From: UBA4744 sp963723165
GTDB taxonomy: Bacteria > Actinomycetota > Acidimicrobiia > Spongiisociales > UBA4744
DNA length: 64,000 nt
NCBI GenBank assembly: GCA_963723165.1
Contig: CAVRPP010000007.1
Coordinates: 1-64,000, forward strand
Direction: 5' to 3'
The notes under the pieces were generated by a model that worked only from the letters and a program-made list of their open reading frames with translations, searched no databases and had not been told where the DNA came from. Numbering within the stretch: position 1 is the first letter of the stretch; each line of letters starts with the position of its first letter. Made by a program: the position numbers and the translations under genes. Below, in pieces: positions 18,183-26,680 of the stretch.

Positions 18183-19607
18183 ATGAAACTCCAGCGCGCC
18201 GGCGAGTGTGTGTGGGAGATCCCCCGACACGGCGGGATGCGAGTCCCGGGGCGGATCTATGCATCCGAGCGGCTGATCCTGAAAGCCGAAGAAGACCGGG
18301 CGGCTCTGCAGGTCGAGAACGTTGCCCATCTGCCCGGGATAGTGGGAGCGTCGATGGCCATGCCCGATATCCACTGGGGATATGGCTTTCCGATCGGTGG
18401 GGTAGCCGCAACCGATGTCGGTGCCGGTGGCGTGATCTCGCCGGGCGGGGTGGGGTTCGACATTTGCTGTGGCGTCCGCCTTCTTGCCTCGCAGTACACG
18501 GAGCAGGACTTCAACCAGCGTCGGACCGAGGTCATGGATGAACTCGACCGCCGCATCCCGCGTGGATTGGGTAAAGGGTCCATCGCCGATGCAGGTTTGC
18601 TGCGCAGCGTTCTCCGCCAAGGCGCCCGGGCGACTCTGGAGGCCGGATTTGGATGGGACTCCGATCTCGAACGGTGCGAGGAGCGGGGTACTTCTCAGGG
18701 AGCACTTCCCGAGAACATCTCGGAGCGGGCCCTGCAGCGAGGCGCCGGACAGTTGGGATCGCTGGGCGCCGGCAATCACTTCCTCGAAGTGCAGGTGGTC
18801 GACTCGATCCACGACGAGCGAGCCGCCGGTGCCTTCGGCCTCGCAACAGGAATGGTGTGTGTGATGATCCACTGCGGGAGTCGCGGCCTCGGACACCAGA
18901 CTTGCACCGATGAGCTCAAGCTGATGGGCACTGCGATGCAGAAGTACGGGATCGAGGTTCCTGATCGGCAACTGGCTTCCGTGCCGGTTGAATCCGCGGA
19001 AGGCGGGCACTACCTCGGAGCCATGGCGGCCTCAGCCAATTTCGCCTGGGCCAACCGTCACGTGCTGGCTCACGAATCTCGCCGTGCGTTTGCCGTTGCC
19101 TTCGGTACAGAGCCGGAACGGACCGGCATGCAGCTCGTTTACGACGTCGCCCACAATCTCGCCAAGATCGAGAACCACGTCGTCGAAGGCGAACTTCGCC
19201 GGTTGTGTGTTCACCGCAAGGGCGCAACCCGTGCCTTCGGGCCGGGCCATCCTGACCTTCCACCGGACCTGCGTCCGGTCGGCCAGCCGGTCCTGATCCC
19301 CGGCAGCATGGGCACGGCGTCCTGGGTGCTGGTGGGTCTGGAAGGAAACCCGGCCTTTGCCACCGCCGCCCACGGAGCCGGCCGCCTGATGAGTCGCACG
19401 AAGGCCAAGCAGCTCGAAACGGGCTACGAGGTGCGCAACGGATTGGAGGATCGAGGAATATCGGTGCGACCAGGTTCGGTCAAGCTTCTGTCAGAGGAAG
19501 CCCCGTACGCCTACAAGGACGTCGACGAGGTGGTCGACGCCTGCGCCCGGGCGGGCCTGGCTGCCAGAGTTGCCCGCCTGCGACCTCTGGGCGTGGTCAA
19601 GGGCTAG
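18183..19607 (+). CDS. rtcB: RNA-splicing ligase RtcB
   Basis: 474 residues. Hallmarks are the metal-binding GFDICCGVRLL (about 95), the LGAGNHFLEVQ segment, HCGSRGLGHQ, and HRKGATRAFGPGH with the GMP-accepting His at about 344. RtcB joins 2',3'-cyclic-phosphate or 3'-phosphate ends to 5'-OH ends using GTP and Mn2+, for tRNA or stress-damaged RNA repair. All catalytic residues I can check are present. TACAGT (18170-18175) lies 7 nt before ATG 18183; GTG 18174 overlaps that hexamer, so ATG is preferred. Archease is nearby. Confidence 0.93.
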   Translation: MKLQRAGECVWEIPRHGGMRVPGRIYASERLILKAEEDRAALQVENVAHLPGIVGASMAMPDIHWGYGFPIGGVAATDVGAGGVISPGGVGFDICCGVRLLASQYTEQDFNQRRTEVMDELDRRIPRGLGKGSIADAGLLRSVLRQGARATLEAGFGWDSDLERCEERGTSQGALPENISERALQRGAGQLGSLGAGNHFLEVQVVDSIHDERAAGAFGLATGMVCVMIHCGSRGLGHQTCTDELKLMGTAMQKYGIEVPDRQLASVPVESAEGGHYLGAMAASANFAWANRHVLAHESRRAFAVAFGTEPERTGMQLVYDVAHNLAKIENHVVEGELRRLCVHRKGATRAFGPGHPDLPPDLRPVGQPVLIPGSMGTASWVLVGLEGNPAFATAAHGAGRLMSRTKAKQLETGYEVRNGLEDRGISVRPGSVKLLSEEAPYAYKDVDEVVDACARAGLAARVARLRPLGVVKG

Positions 19608-19617
19608 GGAGATCCGG

Positions 19618-20409
19618 TCATTTGGTGGCCGTGATCACCATCACCGGTTTTGGGACCCGCCAGACGCCGTGGATGCTGATAATGCGATCCGCCTCGGCCA
19701 GCACGGTGGCTTCCACCACTTTCACCTCGGCCGCGCTGAGGGGCGGGTCCTCCTCCTGTGCGAAATGGGTAGTCGCCAGGTATTCGATCGGATTCTCTGG
19801 ATCGGTGAAGACGAAGGCATTGTCGAGCACTTCGGACTTGGCGCCGCCGAAGACTTCGTCGACCTGGATGAGGGCATCTTCAGCCCGGTATGCGGAGGTT
19901 GCCGCTGTGGCGATTGGTTCCCGCCCGGTTCGGGCGACGGCCTCGTTCCACACCTCATACAACTGACGGCTGTGGGCCCTGGTGTTGAGTGTGACGGCAA
20001 CGGTTCCCCCGGGGCGAAGGACCCTGCGTGCCTCATCGAGGGCCTCCACCCGGTCTGATACGAACCCGAGCATGTGGTTGAGGCAGACGACGTCGAACGA
20101 CTCGCCACCGAAAGGCAGTGAAGTGGCGGAGGCAGCCACCAGGCGAGCGGCGCCGGCCCGGGAGGCCGCCTGGAGCATGCCGGGAAAGAGGTCCATCCCG
20201 ACCGCTCTGGCCCGGCGGTCTTCGAAGTAGCGGAAATACCTGCCGTTCCCGCATCCGACGTCGAGCAGGCGGGAACCCGCAGGGTACGAGATCCGATCGC
20301 TAACCCACCGCCGGACGTCATTCCGGTACTCAGAAAACCGTTCGTGCATGTCCTGTCGGGCCTGCAACAGCTGATCGTCGGAGTACTGGTCGGCAAGTTG
20401 ATCAGTCAT
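19618..20409 (-). CDS. Class I SAM-dependent methyltransferase
   Basis: 263 residues with a Methyltransf_11 core: motif I LLDVGCGNGRYFRYF, acidic loop GMDL, motif IV FDVVCLNHMLGFV and post-motif RRVLRPGGTVAVTLNT. The substrate is unknown. TACTGT lies 8 nt before the ATG on the minus strand. It converges with rtcB and sits 80 nt downstream of hspR, so it could be read through from the dnaK operon. Confidence 0.8.
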   Translation of the reverse strand: MTDQLADQYSDDQLLQARQDMHERFSEYRNDVRRWVSDRISYPAGSRLLDVGCGNGRYFRYFEDRRARAVGMDLFPGMLQAASRAGAARLVAASATSLPFGGESFDVVCLNHMLGFVSDRVEALDEARRVLRPGGTVAVTLNTRAHSRQLYEVWNEAVARTGREPIATAATSAYRAEDALIQVDEVFGGAKSEVLDNAFVFTDPENPIEYLATTHFAQEEDPPLSAAEVKVVEATVLAEADRIISIHGVWRVPKPVMVITATK

Positions 20410-20489
20410 AGATGGAGACAGTAATCAGACGGCAGTAGCCGATCGTCGGACATCGTTCAGGAAGAGAGACGGCGCAGTTGGGGGATTCG

Positions 20490-20912
20490 CTACTCGAAGA
20501 GATCCTTGAGCCGTCTCCGGACGTCGGGATGAAGTTGTTTGCGCAGGATGATGTCGCGGCGGTAGCTCCTGTGTACCTTGTCGATCTCGCGATCCACCAG
20601 GTCCTCGGCTGCGGATAGCTCAACTTTGATGCTGTTGAGCTCTTCCTCGAGCTTGACGACCCGCTCCCGAAGCTCGAGAACCTTCTTGACCCCTTCGAGG
20701 TTCAGTCCTTGTTCCGTCAACTCCAGGATCAGGGTCAACCGGTTGAGGTCCTCCTGGGAGTAGCGGCGAGTCCCACCCGGGGTTCGATAGGGCTCGATGA
20801 GCCCGCGGCGCTCGTAGATCCGCAGCGTCTGGGGGTGCACCCCGGCCAACTCCGCAGCAACCGAGATCACGAAGACCGCCTGCGTTTCTGGGCCGGGTTT
20901 GCGCTTGTTCAT
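20490..20912 (-). CDS. hspR: Heat-shock repressor HspR (MerR family)
   Basis: 140 residues. An N-terminal MerR winged helix (VISVAAELAGVHPQTLRIYERRGL ... GGTRRYSQEDLNRL) is followed by a coiled coil (about 75-115). In actinobacteria HspR represses dnaK and clpB with DnaK as co-repressor. It is the last gene of the dnaK operon, 1 nt after the dnaJ stop, which matches the known arrangement. Confidence 0.93.
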   Translation of the reverse strand: MNKRKPGPETQAVFVISVAAELAGVHPQTLRIYERRGLIEPYRTPGGTRRYSQEDLNRLTLILELTEQGLNLEGVKKVLELRERVVKLEEELNSIKVELSAAEDLVDREIDKVHRSYRRDIILRKQLHPDVRRRLKDLFE

Positions 20913-20913
20913 G

Positions 20914-22053
20914 TCATACCTTCAGATGGGCACGAGGGTTTTCGTCTGTTTCGAACTGATCGTGGAAATCCTGCAGGGCCTTCTTTGCGTCCTTTGACAG
21001 TTTGGTTGGAACCACCACTTCCATCGTGGCAAGCAGGTCGCCCTTGCGGCCGCGCGGCCGGATTACGCCACGCCCCCGCACCCGGAAGACCCTGCCGCTC
21101 TTGGTTCCGGCGGGCACCTTGAGCTTCACGGGCCCATTCAGAGTCGGTACGTCGATCTGGGCTCCGAGCGTGGCTTCGGTGAATGTGACCGGCAGCCTGA
21201 CTGTGAGGTCATCGCCCTTCCGTTTGAAAATGGGATGGGCGGCGACATGCGTCTTGACCAGGAGATCACCGGCCGGTCCTCCGTTTCGACCGGGCCCGCC
21301 TTTGCCCTTGAGCCGGATGGTCGCCCCGTCCCGGACCCCGGCCGGGATCTTGACGTTCAGCGTTCGCGTTCGCATCTCCGTTCCCCGCCCGCCGCACGTG
21401 TGGCACGACTGCTGGACTATCCGACCTGATCCGGAACAATTGCGACACGGCTGCGTCGTCGAAAAGTAGCCCTGGCTCTGGGCGGTCATACCTGATCCGC
21501 CGCAGACCGGGCACGTCTCGACGGTGGTTCCCGGCTCGGCTCCGGAGCCCCGACAGGTACGGCACGATGCTTCGCCTTGTACCGCGACCGAGGTGGTTAC
21601 CCCGGTGATGGAGTCCTCGAAACCGAGGTGGATTTCGGTGGCCATGTCGGCTCCGCGCTGGGGGCCGCTCTGTGTCCTACCACCGAATCCAAAGAGATCT
21701 CCGAGGCCGCCACCGGCTCCTCCGAGAAGATCGGTCAGGTCTTCTACGCGTATGCGCTGGCCGCCGCCCCCGAATCCGCCTCCTCCACCAGGACTGCCGA
21801 ATCCGCGGAAACCGCCGGAGTCGACCATTTGGCGCACCTGGTCGTACTCCTCGCGCTGTTCCTTGTCGGAGAGCGTGGCGTTGGCCTCAGAGATGTCCTT
21901 GAACTTCTCCTCGGCTGCCTTGTCACCCGGGTTGGCGTCGGGATGGTACTTCTGGGCGAGCTTGCGGTAGGCCTTCTTGATTTCGTCGGCCGATGCCGTC
22001 TTGGGGACTCCCAGGGTTTTGTAGAAGTCCTTCTCGACCCAATCTCTATTCAT
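20914..22053 (-). CDS. dnaJ: Chaperone DnaJ
   Basis: 379 residues. J domain with YHPDANPG (HPD motif), a Gly/Phe-rich linker, four zinc-finger CxxCxGxG repeats (CRTCRGSG, CPVCGGSG, CRNCSGSG, CHTCGGRG) and a C-terminal substrate domain. It stimulates DnaK ATPase. The ATG at 22053 overlaps the grpE stop by 8 nt, implying translational coupling; residues upstream in the open frame do not belong to DnaJ. Confidence 0.95.
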   Translation of the reverse strand: MNRDWVEKDFYKTLGVPKTASADEIKKAYRKLAQKYHPDANPGDKAAEEKFKDISEANATLSDKEQREEYDQVRQMVDSGGFRGFGSPGGGGGFGGGGQRIRVEDLTDLLGGAGGGLGDLFGFGGRTQSGPQRGADMATEIHLGFEDSITGVTTSVAVQGEASCRTCRGSGAEPGTTVETCPVCGGSGMTAQSQGYFSTTQPCRNCSGSGRIVQQSCHTCGGRGTEMRTRTLNVKIPAGVRDGATIRLKGKGGPGRNGGPAGDLLVKTHVAAHPIFKRKGDDLTVRLPVTFTEATLGAQIDVPTLNGPVKLKVPAGTKSGRVFRVRGRGVIRPRGRKGDLLATMEVVVPTKLSKDAKKALQDFHDQFETDENPRAHLKV

Positions 22054-22657
22054 GGTCCACCGCAACCAGTGCGGCACGCAACAATCGGCCCTTCAGCGTA
22101 TATCCACGCCGCATTTCCTGAGTGACTATCAGCCGCCCATCGCCGGGTTCGGGGGCGAGGACGGCTTCGTGTAGTTCCGGATCGAATGGGGATCCGACGG
22201 TCGGTATGACTTCGAGACCTTCCTTTGCGAGTGTGTCGAGCAACAGGTTCAAGGTTCCGCGGACCCCGTCGAGCAGCTTCTTCTCCGCCGGCGTTTCCGC
22301 ATCGGTGGCCAGGGCTGCCTCGAGTGTGTCGATGGTCGGCATGAGGCCGACCACGACGCGTTGGGAGGCGCGTTCGATGTTTTCGGCCTGATCCCGCAGC
22401 ATCCGTTTCCGAAAGTTGTCGAAGTCGGCGGCCACTCGCTGCAGATCGGACAGGTAGAGGCCGGCTTCCTCGCGGGCGCCCGCCAGCTCATTCAAGACGA
22501 GCTGGAGGGCGGCCTCGCGGTCATCCGGGAGTTCCAACCCCAGGGCGTGTGGATCGATCAGCGGCGGGTCGGCGTCAATGACAATTCCATCGATCACCGG
22601 CCCGGCATCCTCGTTTGGGGAGACCTGTTCTCGCTCGTCGCTGGTTTCCTGAGACAC
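22046..22657 (-). CDS. grpE: Nucleotide exchange factor GrpE
   Basis: 203 residues with an acidic, disordered N terminus, a long coiled coil, and the C-terminal beta domain ending YTLKGRLLRAALVAV, typical of GrpE. It releases ADP from DnaK. It starts 5 nt after the dnaK stop and its stop overlaps the dnaJ start. Confidence 0.95.
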   Translation of the reverse strand: MSQETSDEREQVSPNEDAGPVIDGIVIDADPPLIDPHALGLELPDDREAALQLVLNELAGAREEAGLYLSDLQRVAADFDNFRKRMLRDQAENIERASQRVVVGLMPTIDTLEAALATDAETPAEKKLLDGVRGTLNLLLDTLAKEGLEVIPTVGSPFDPELHEAVLAPEPGDGRLIVTQEMRRGYTLKGRLLRAALVAVDHE

Positions 22658-22662
22658 AGCGA

Positions 22663-24492
22663 CTAGCCCTCATCGCCCTCGTCGATGATCTCCGCTTCGA
22701 CGACGTCTTCGTCGTCGTCACCAGTGTCGTCGCCGGTAGGAGTGCTCGCCGACGCCTGCTGCTGGTACAGCCTTTGAGCCAGAGCCTGGGAAGCCTGCAG
22801 CACTGCATCCATCTTGGGTCGCAGTGTGTCCGGCGTGGCGTCCTTGTCCTCGGTTTCGGTGCGCAGCTCGGTCAAAGCAGCCTCGATTGCGGCCTTCTCC
22901 TCATCGTTGAGTTGATCGGCTTGCTCTTCGAGAAGCTTCTCTGTTTGGTGGACCACCTGCTCGGCCTGGTTGCGAGTCTCGGCAGCTTCGCGTCGAACCC
23001 GGTCCTCCTCGGCGTGTGCTTCGGCGTCCTTGACCATGGTGTCGATGTCCTCGTCGGCCAGGGCAGTCCCGCCGGTGATCGTCATCGCCTGCTCTTTGCC
23101 GGTGCCGAGGTCTTTGGCCGTGACGTGAACGATGCCGTTCGCGTCGATGTCGAAGGTGACTTCGATCTGGGGCATCCCCATAGGGGCAGGTGGGAGACCG
23201 GTCAGCCGGAACTTCCCGAGGCTCTTGTTGTCATTGGCCATCTGCCGCTCGCCTTGAAGGACGTGGATCTCCACCTCCGGCTGGTTGTTCTCAGCCGTAG
23301 TGAAGGTCTCCGAACGCCGGGTCGGGATGGTGGTGTTGCGCTCGATCATCTTGGTAGAGATGCTGCCCTTGGTCTCGATACTGAGGGTGAGGGGAGTCAC
23401 GTCGAGGAGCAGGATGTCCTTGACGTCGCCTTTGAGGACTCCGGCCTGGAGCGCCGCCCCGGCAGCAACGACCTCGTCGGGATTGACGCCCTTGTGAGGT
23501 TCTTTGCCTCCGGTCAACTCGCGGATCAGATCCTGAACGGCCGGCATGCGGGTCGAACCGCCGACCAGCACCACGTCGTCGATGTCGGCGACTTTGATCC
23601 CCGCATCTTTGATGGCCTGGTGGAAGGGCGCCTTGCACTTCTCGAGCAGGCTGTCGGTGAGTTTCTGAAACTCGGAGCGAGTCAGCTTCTTCTGGAGGTG
23701 AAGCGGTCCTTCGGCCGTAGCGGTTATGAAGGGAAGGTTGATCTCAGTTTCAGCGACCGATGACAGCTCGATCTTCGCTTTTTCCGAGGCCTCCTTGAGA
23801 CGCTGTAGCGCCATCCGGTCCTTGGACAGGTCGACGCCGCTTTCCTTCTTGAACTCGGCGACCAGCCAGTCCATGACAGCGTCGTCCCAGTCGTCTCCAC
23901 CCAACTTGGTGTTCCCGCTGGTCGACTTGACCTCGAAAACACCTTCGCCGATCTCGAGGAGAGACACATCGAATGTCCCACCACCGAGGTCGAACACGAG
24001 AACGGTGTGGTCGTGCTTTCTGTCGAGTCCGTACGCCAGCGACGAAGCGGTCGGTTCGTTGACGATGCGGAGCACTTCCAACCCGGCAATCTGGCCCGCT
24101 TCCTTGGTGGCCTGCCTTTGGGCATCGTTGAAGTAGGCGGGCACGGTGATGACCGCTTCATTGACCTTGTCGCCGAGGAACGCTTCAGCATCGCGCTTCA
24201 ATTTCATCAAGATGCGGGCCGAGATCTCCTGGGCGTTGTACATCTTGCCGTCGATGTCGAACTTCTTGTCGGTTCCCATATGCCGTTTGACCGACCGGAT
24301 GGTCCGGTCCGGATTGGTGATGGCCTGCCGCTTGGCGACCTCGCCCACCAGGACTTCGTCATCCTTGAACGCCACCACCGACGGGGTGGTGCGCTGGCCC
24401 TCCGCATTCGGGATAATCGTGGGCTCTCCGCCTTCCATCACCGCGATGGCGCTGTTGGTGGTTCCCAGGTCGATGCCTACTACTTTTGCCAT
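22663..24492 (-). CDS. dnaK: Chaperone DnaK (Hsp70)
   Basis: 609 residues, full length. N-terminal VVGIDLGTTNSAIAV, the phosphate-2 motif VLVFDLGGGTFDVSLL, the ADP-binding VLVGGSTRMPAVQDL, then the substrate-binding domain and an acidic tail ending EIIDEGDEG. First gene of dnaK-grpE-dnaJ-hspR. A good promoter is visible upstream (24539-24567). Confidence 0.97.
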   Translation of the reverse strand: MAKVVGIDLGTTNSAIAVMEGGEPTIIPNAEGQRTTPSVVAFKDDEVLVGEVAKRQAITNPDRTIRSVKRHMGTDKKFDIDGKMYNAQEISARILMKLKRDAEAFLGDKVNEAVITVPAYFNDAQRQATKEAGQIAGLEVLRIVNEPTASSLAYGLDRKHDHTVLVFDLGGGTFDVSLLEIGEGVFEVKSTSGNTKLGGDDWDDAVMDWLVAEFKKESGVDLSKDRMALQRLKEASEKAKIELSSVAETEINLPFITATAEGPLHLQKKLTRSEFQKLTDSLLEKCKAPFHQAIKDAGIKVADIDDVVLVGGSTRMPAVQDLIRELTGGKEPHKGVNPDEVVAAGAALQAGVLKGDVKDILLLDVTPLTLSIETKGSISTKMIERNTTIPTRRSETFTTAENNQPEVEIHVLQGERQMANDNKSLGKFRLTGLPPAPMGMPQIEVTFDIDANGIVHVTAKDLGTGKEQAMTITGGTALADEDIDTMVKDAEAHAEEDRVRREAAETRNQAEQVVHQTEKLLEEQADQLNDEEKAAIEAALTELRTETEDKDATPDTLRPKMDAVLQASQALAQRLYQQQASASTPTGDDTGDDDEDVVEAEIIDEGDEG

Positions 24493-24538
24493 GTGTTCAC
24501 CTCGTGAGTCGTTTTCTGCAGAAACTTAGCGTAATCAC

Positions 24539-24567
24539 ATTGTATAACCTGAGTGGGGTATTGTCAT
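24539..24567 (-). promoter_or_regulatory. Predicted dnaK promoter
   Basis: On the minus strand ATGACA (-35, 24562-24567), a 17-nt spacer and TACAAT (-10, 24539-24544) give a strong housekeeping-type promoter about 45 nt before the dnaK ATG. ACTCAGG, close to the HspR half-site ACTCAAG, lies in the spacer, and ACTCACG lies in the leader. A full HAIR inverted repeat is not evident. Confidence 0.65.
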
Positions 24568-24619
24568 ATTTCATATCTCTCGAGATTCCTGGTTGATTTT
24601 TCTGTGACTCCCCGGTACG

Positions 24620-24643
24620 ATACATAGATAAGCATCGATATAT
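24620..24643 (+). promoter_or_regulatory. Candidate ArsR-type operator upstream of the arsM-like gene
   Basis: Imperfect inverted repeat ATACATAGAT-AAGC-ATCGATATAT (8 of 10 positions symmetric) immediately before the ribosome site AGGAG (24644-24648). The ATCGATAT core is like actinobacterial ArsR/SmtB operators as I recall them. It overlaps the likely -10 region. No arsR gene lies in the window. Confidence 0.5.
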
Positions 24644-24653
24644 AGGAGTGGTG

Positions 24654-25379
24654 ATGGCCGACATCAAGGATGCGGTACGGAAACGGTATGCCACGGCCGC
24701 ACTGCAAGTGCGCGAGAGCGGGTCTTGCTGTGGCCCGGATCCGGCTGCGAGTGATGGATTGGGCGCCGAACTCTATGCAACTCTCGAGACCGAGGGCCTT
24801 CCCGACACGGCCCGGTTGGCATCTCTCGGTTGTGGAAACCCGACTGCCGTCGCCTCTCTTGCGGCCGGGGAAGTGGTTCTCGATCTCGGTTCCGGTGGCG
24901 GACTCGACGCCTTCCTCTCGGCCCGCCGGGTCGGACCAACCGGCAAGGTGTACGGGCTGGACATGACCGACGAGATGTTGGAGCTGGCTCGTTCCAACCA
25001 GGCAGAAGCCGGTCTGGACAACGTTGAATTCTTGAAAGGTGAGATCGAAGCCATCCCCCTGCCGGACGATTCGATCGACGTGATCATCTCCAACTGCGTG
25101 ATCAACCTGTCTGTCGATAAGCCGGGCGTGTTTGCGGAGTCGCACCGGGTGCTCAGACCGGGCGGCCGATTCGCCGTGACCGACATCGTCACCACCCGGC
25201 CCTTCACGAAGAAGGAGCAGTCGGACCTGGCTGCCTGGACTGGATGCCTGGCCGGCGCTCTCTACAAAGATGACTTTGTGGCCGGTCTCGAAGGAGCGGG
25301 CTTCCACGATGTCGAGATGGAGATCACCCATGAGGTGGCCCCCAGCGCAGTCAGCGCAATCATCCGGGCTACTGCCTGA
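24654..25379 (+). CDS. arsM: Arsenite S-adenosylmethionine methyltransferase (ArsM-like)
   Basis: 241 residues. Rossmann motif VLDLGSGGGLDAFL, GLDMTDEMLELAR, and cysteines placed as in ArsM: GSCCGP near the N terminus, SLGCGNP, ISNCVINL and WTGCLAGA. ArsM methylates As(III) in the cytosol using SAM. It starts at ATG 24654, 5 nt after AGGAG. It diverges from dnaK and has a candidate ArsR-type operator but no other ars gene beside it. Confidence 0.87.
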   Translation: MADIKDAVRKRYATAALQVRESGSCCGPDPAASDGLGAELYATLETEGLPDTARLASLGCGNPTAVASLAAGEVVLDLGSGGGLDAFLSARRVGPTGKVYGLDMTDEMLELARSNQAEAGLDNVEFLKGEIEAIPLPDDSIDVIISNCVINLSVDKPGVFAESHRVLRPGGRFAVTDIVTTRPFTKKEQSDLAAWTGCLAGALYKDDFVAGLEGAGFHDVEMEITHEVAPSAVSAIIRATA

Positions 25380-25421
25380 TCTGAGCCACCCGCTGCCGGG
25401 TTCCAACCTAGATTGAGGCGG

Positions 25422-26579
25422 ATGACTCACTCTCTGGCCATCCGCGGCGGGCGGGTACTGACAGCGGAGGGCTTCGTCCAGACCGACGTGGCCGTCCAGG
25501 CCGGGTTGCTTTCCGGCCGGGACCCGGACGGCAAAGTCGTTATCGACGCCGGAGGTCTGTTGGTTGCTCCGGGGCTGATCGACATCCAGATCAACGGTGG
25601 TTTTGGGCTTGACTTCACTTCAGATCCGTCGTCGATCTGGAAGGTCGGGGCGAGGCTGCCTGCAACGGGTGTGACTTCGTTTCTGCCCACGATCATCACG
25701 TCACCGGAGGAACAGCGACGCCTGGCCTTCAAGGTCCTCGCCGAGGGTCCACCATCGAACTACCGGGGGGCGCGGGTTCTCGGCCTTCACTTCGAGGGGC
25801 CCATGCTCGCCCCGGAATATCGCGGCACGCACGGACTGGCACATCTGCGCCTGCCCGACCTTGACCTGATTCACGATTGGGGAAGAGGTAACGGGCTCCG
25901 ACTGGTGACCCTCGCCCCCGAACTACCCGGCGCGGATCCCACCATCGCGGCGCTGCTCGATCGAGACGTGATCGTCGCCGCCGGACACTCAGCGGCCGGC
26001 TATGAACAAGGAGAACACGCGCTTCGGGCCGGTGTCACCCATGGCACCCATCTGTTCAACGGGATGCCTCCGCTGCTTCCTCGCGACCCCGGTCTGGTGG
26101 GAGCCCTGTTGGAAGACGAGGGAGCTTCTGTCGCCCTGATCGTCGATGGAATCCACCTCCATCCGGCGACGGTCGGTCTGGTCCGGGCGTTGAAGCCCGC
26201 CCATCAGGTTGTCTTGATCACCGATGCGATGGCCGGGATGGCTGCCGGTCCCGGCCCCTATGCACTGGGGGACTTGACCGTCTCCGTCGATGAGATGTCC
26301 GCCCGCAACGCCGATGGGGGTTTGGCCGGCAGCATTCTCACGCTTGACCAGGCAGTTCGGAACTACGTCGCGTTCGCCGGTTGCCCGCCGGCCGAGGCAT
26401 GGTCCGCCGCATCGGCCAATCCAGCCAAGGTCATTGGAGAATCCGGAAGAGGAAAGCTCACCCCGGGGAACGTTGCAGACGTGGTCATCCTCGATGAGAA
26501 TTTGGCCGTGCAGGCAACCGTTGTCGAAGGAGTGCTGGTTCACGTGACCGATGGGTTTGCGGTCCGGGTAAGCGGTTGA
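25422..26579 (+). CDS. nagA: N-acetylglucosamine-6-phosphate deacetylase
   Basis: 385 residues of the amidohydrolase superfamily. GLIDIQINGGFGLDF, HFEGPMLAPEYRGTH (metal Glu), AGHSAAGYEQG, THLFNGMPPL and LITDAMAGM match NagA. It removes acetate from GlcNAc-6-P in amino-sugar catabolism or cell-wall recycling. I chose ATG 25422: TAGATT (25409-25414) is 7 nt upstream, and the in-frame TTG at 25413 overlaps that hexamer. No nagB is adjacent. Confidence 0.9.
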   Translation: MTHSLAIRGGRVLTAEGFVQTDVAVQAGLLSGRDPDGKVVIDAGGLLVAPGLIDIQINGGFGLDFTSDPSSIWKVGARLPATGVTSFLPTIITSPEEQRRLAFKVLAEGPPSNYRGARVLGLHFEGPMLAPEYRGTHGLAHLRLPDLDLIHDWGRGNGLRLVTLAPELPGADPTIAALLDRDVIVAAGHSAAGYEQGEHALRAGVTHGTHLFNGMPPLLPRDPGLVGALLEDEGASVALIVDGIHLHPATVGLVRALKPAHQVVLITDAMAGMAAGPGPYALGDLTVSVDEMSARNADGGLAGSILTLDQAVRNYVAFAGCPPAEAWSAASANPAKVIGESGRGKLTPGNVADVVILDENLAVQATVVEGVLVHVTDGFAVRVSG

Positions 26580-26680
26580 GCAACGCCTCCGAGTCTGCGC
26601 TTGGCAGCGCAACGGGCAACGGTATTTCACTTTGAGTAATGTTGAATTCGCTATGAGTCGTTGCTGGAAGGGGTCTGCAA

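Noticed and set aside
25413..25421. TTG 25413 as nagA start
   Set aside because: It overlaps the -10-like hexamer, and ATG 25422 follows at leaderless spacing.
26590..26620. TGCGC-TTGGCA-GCGCA hairpin after nagA
   Set aside because: Five base pairs without a T tract is too weak to call a terminator.
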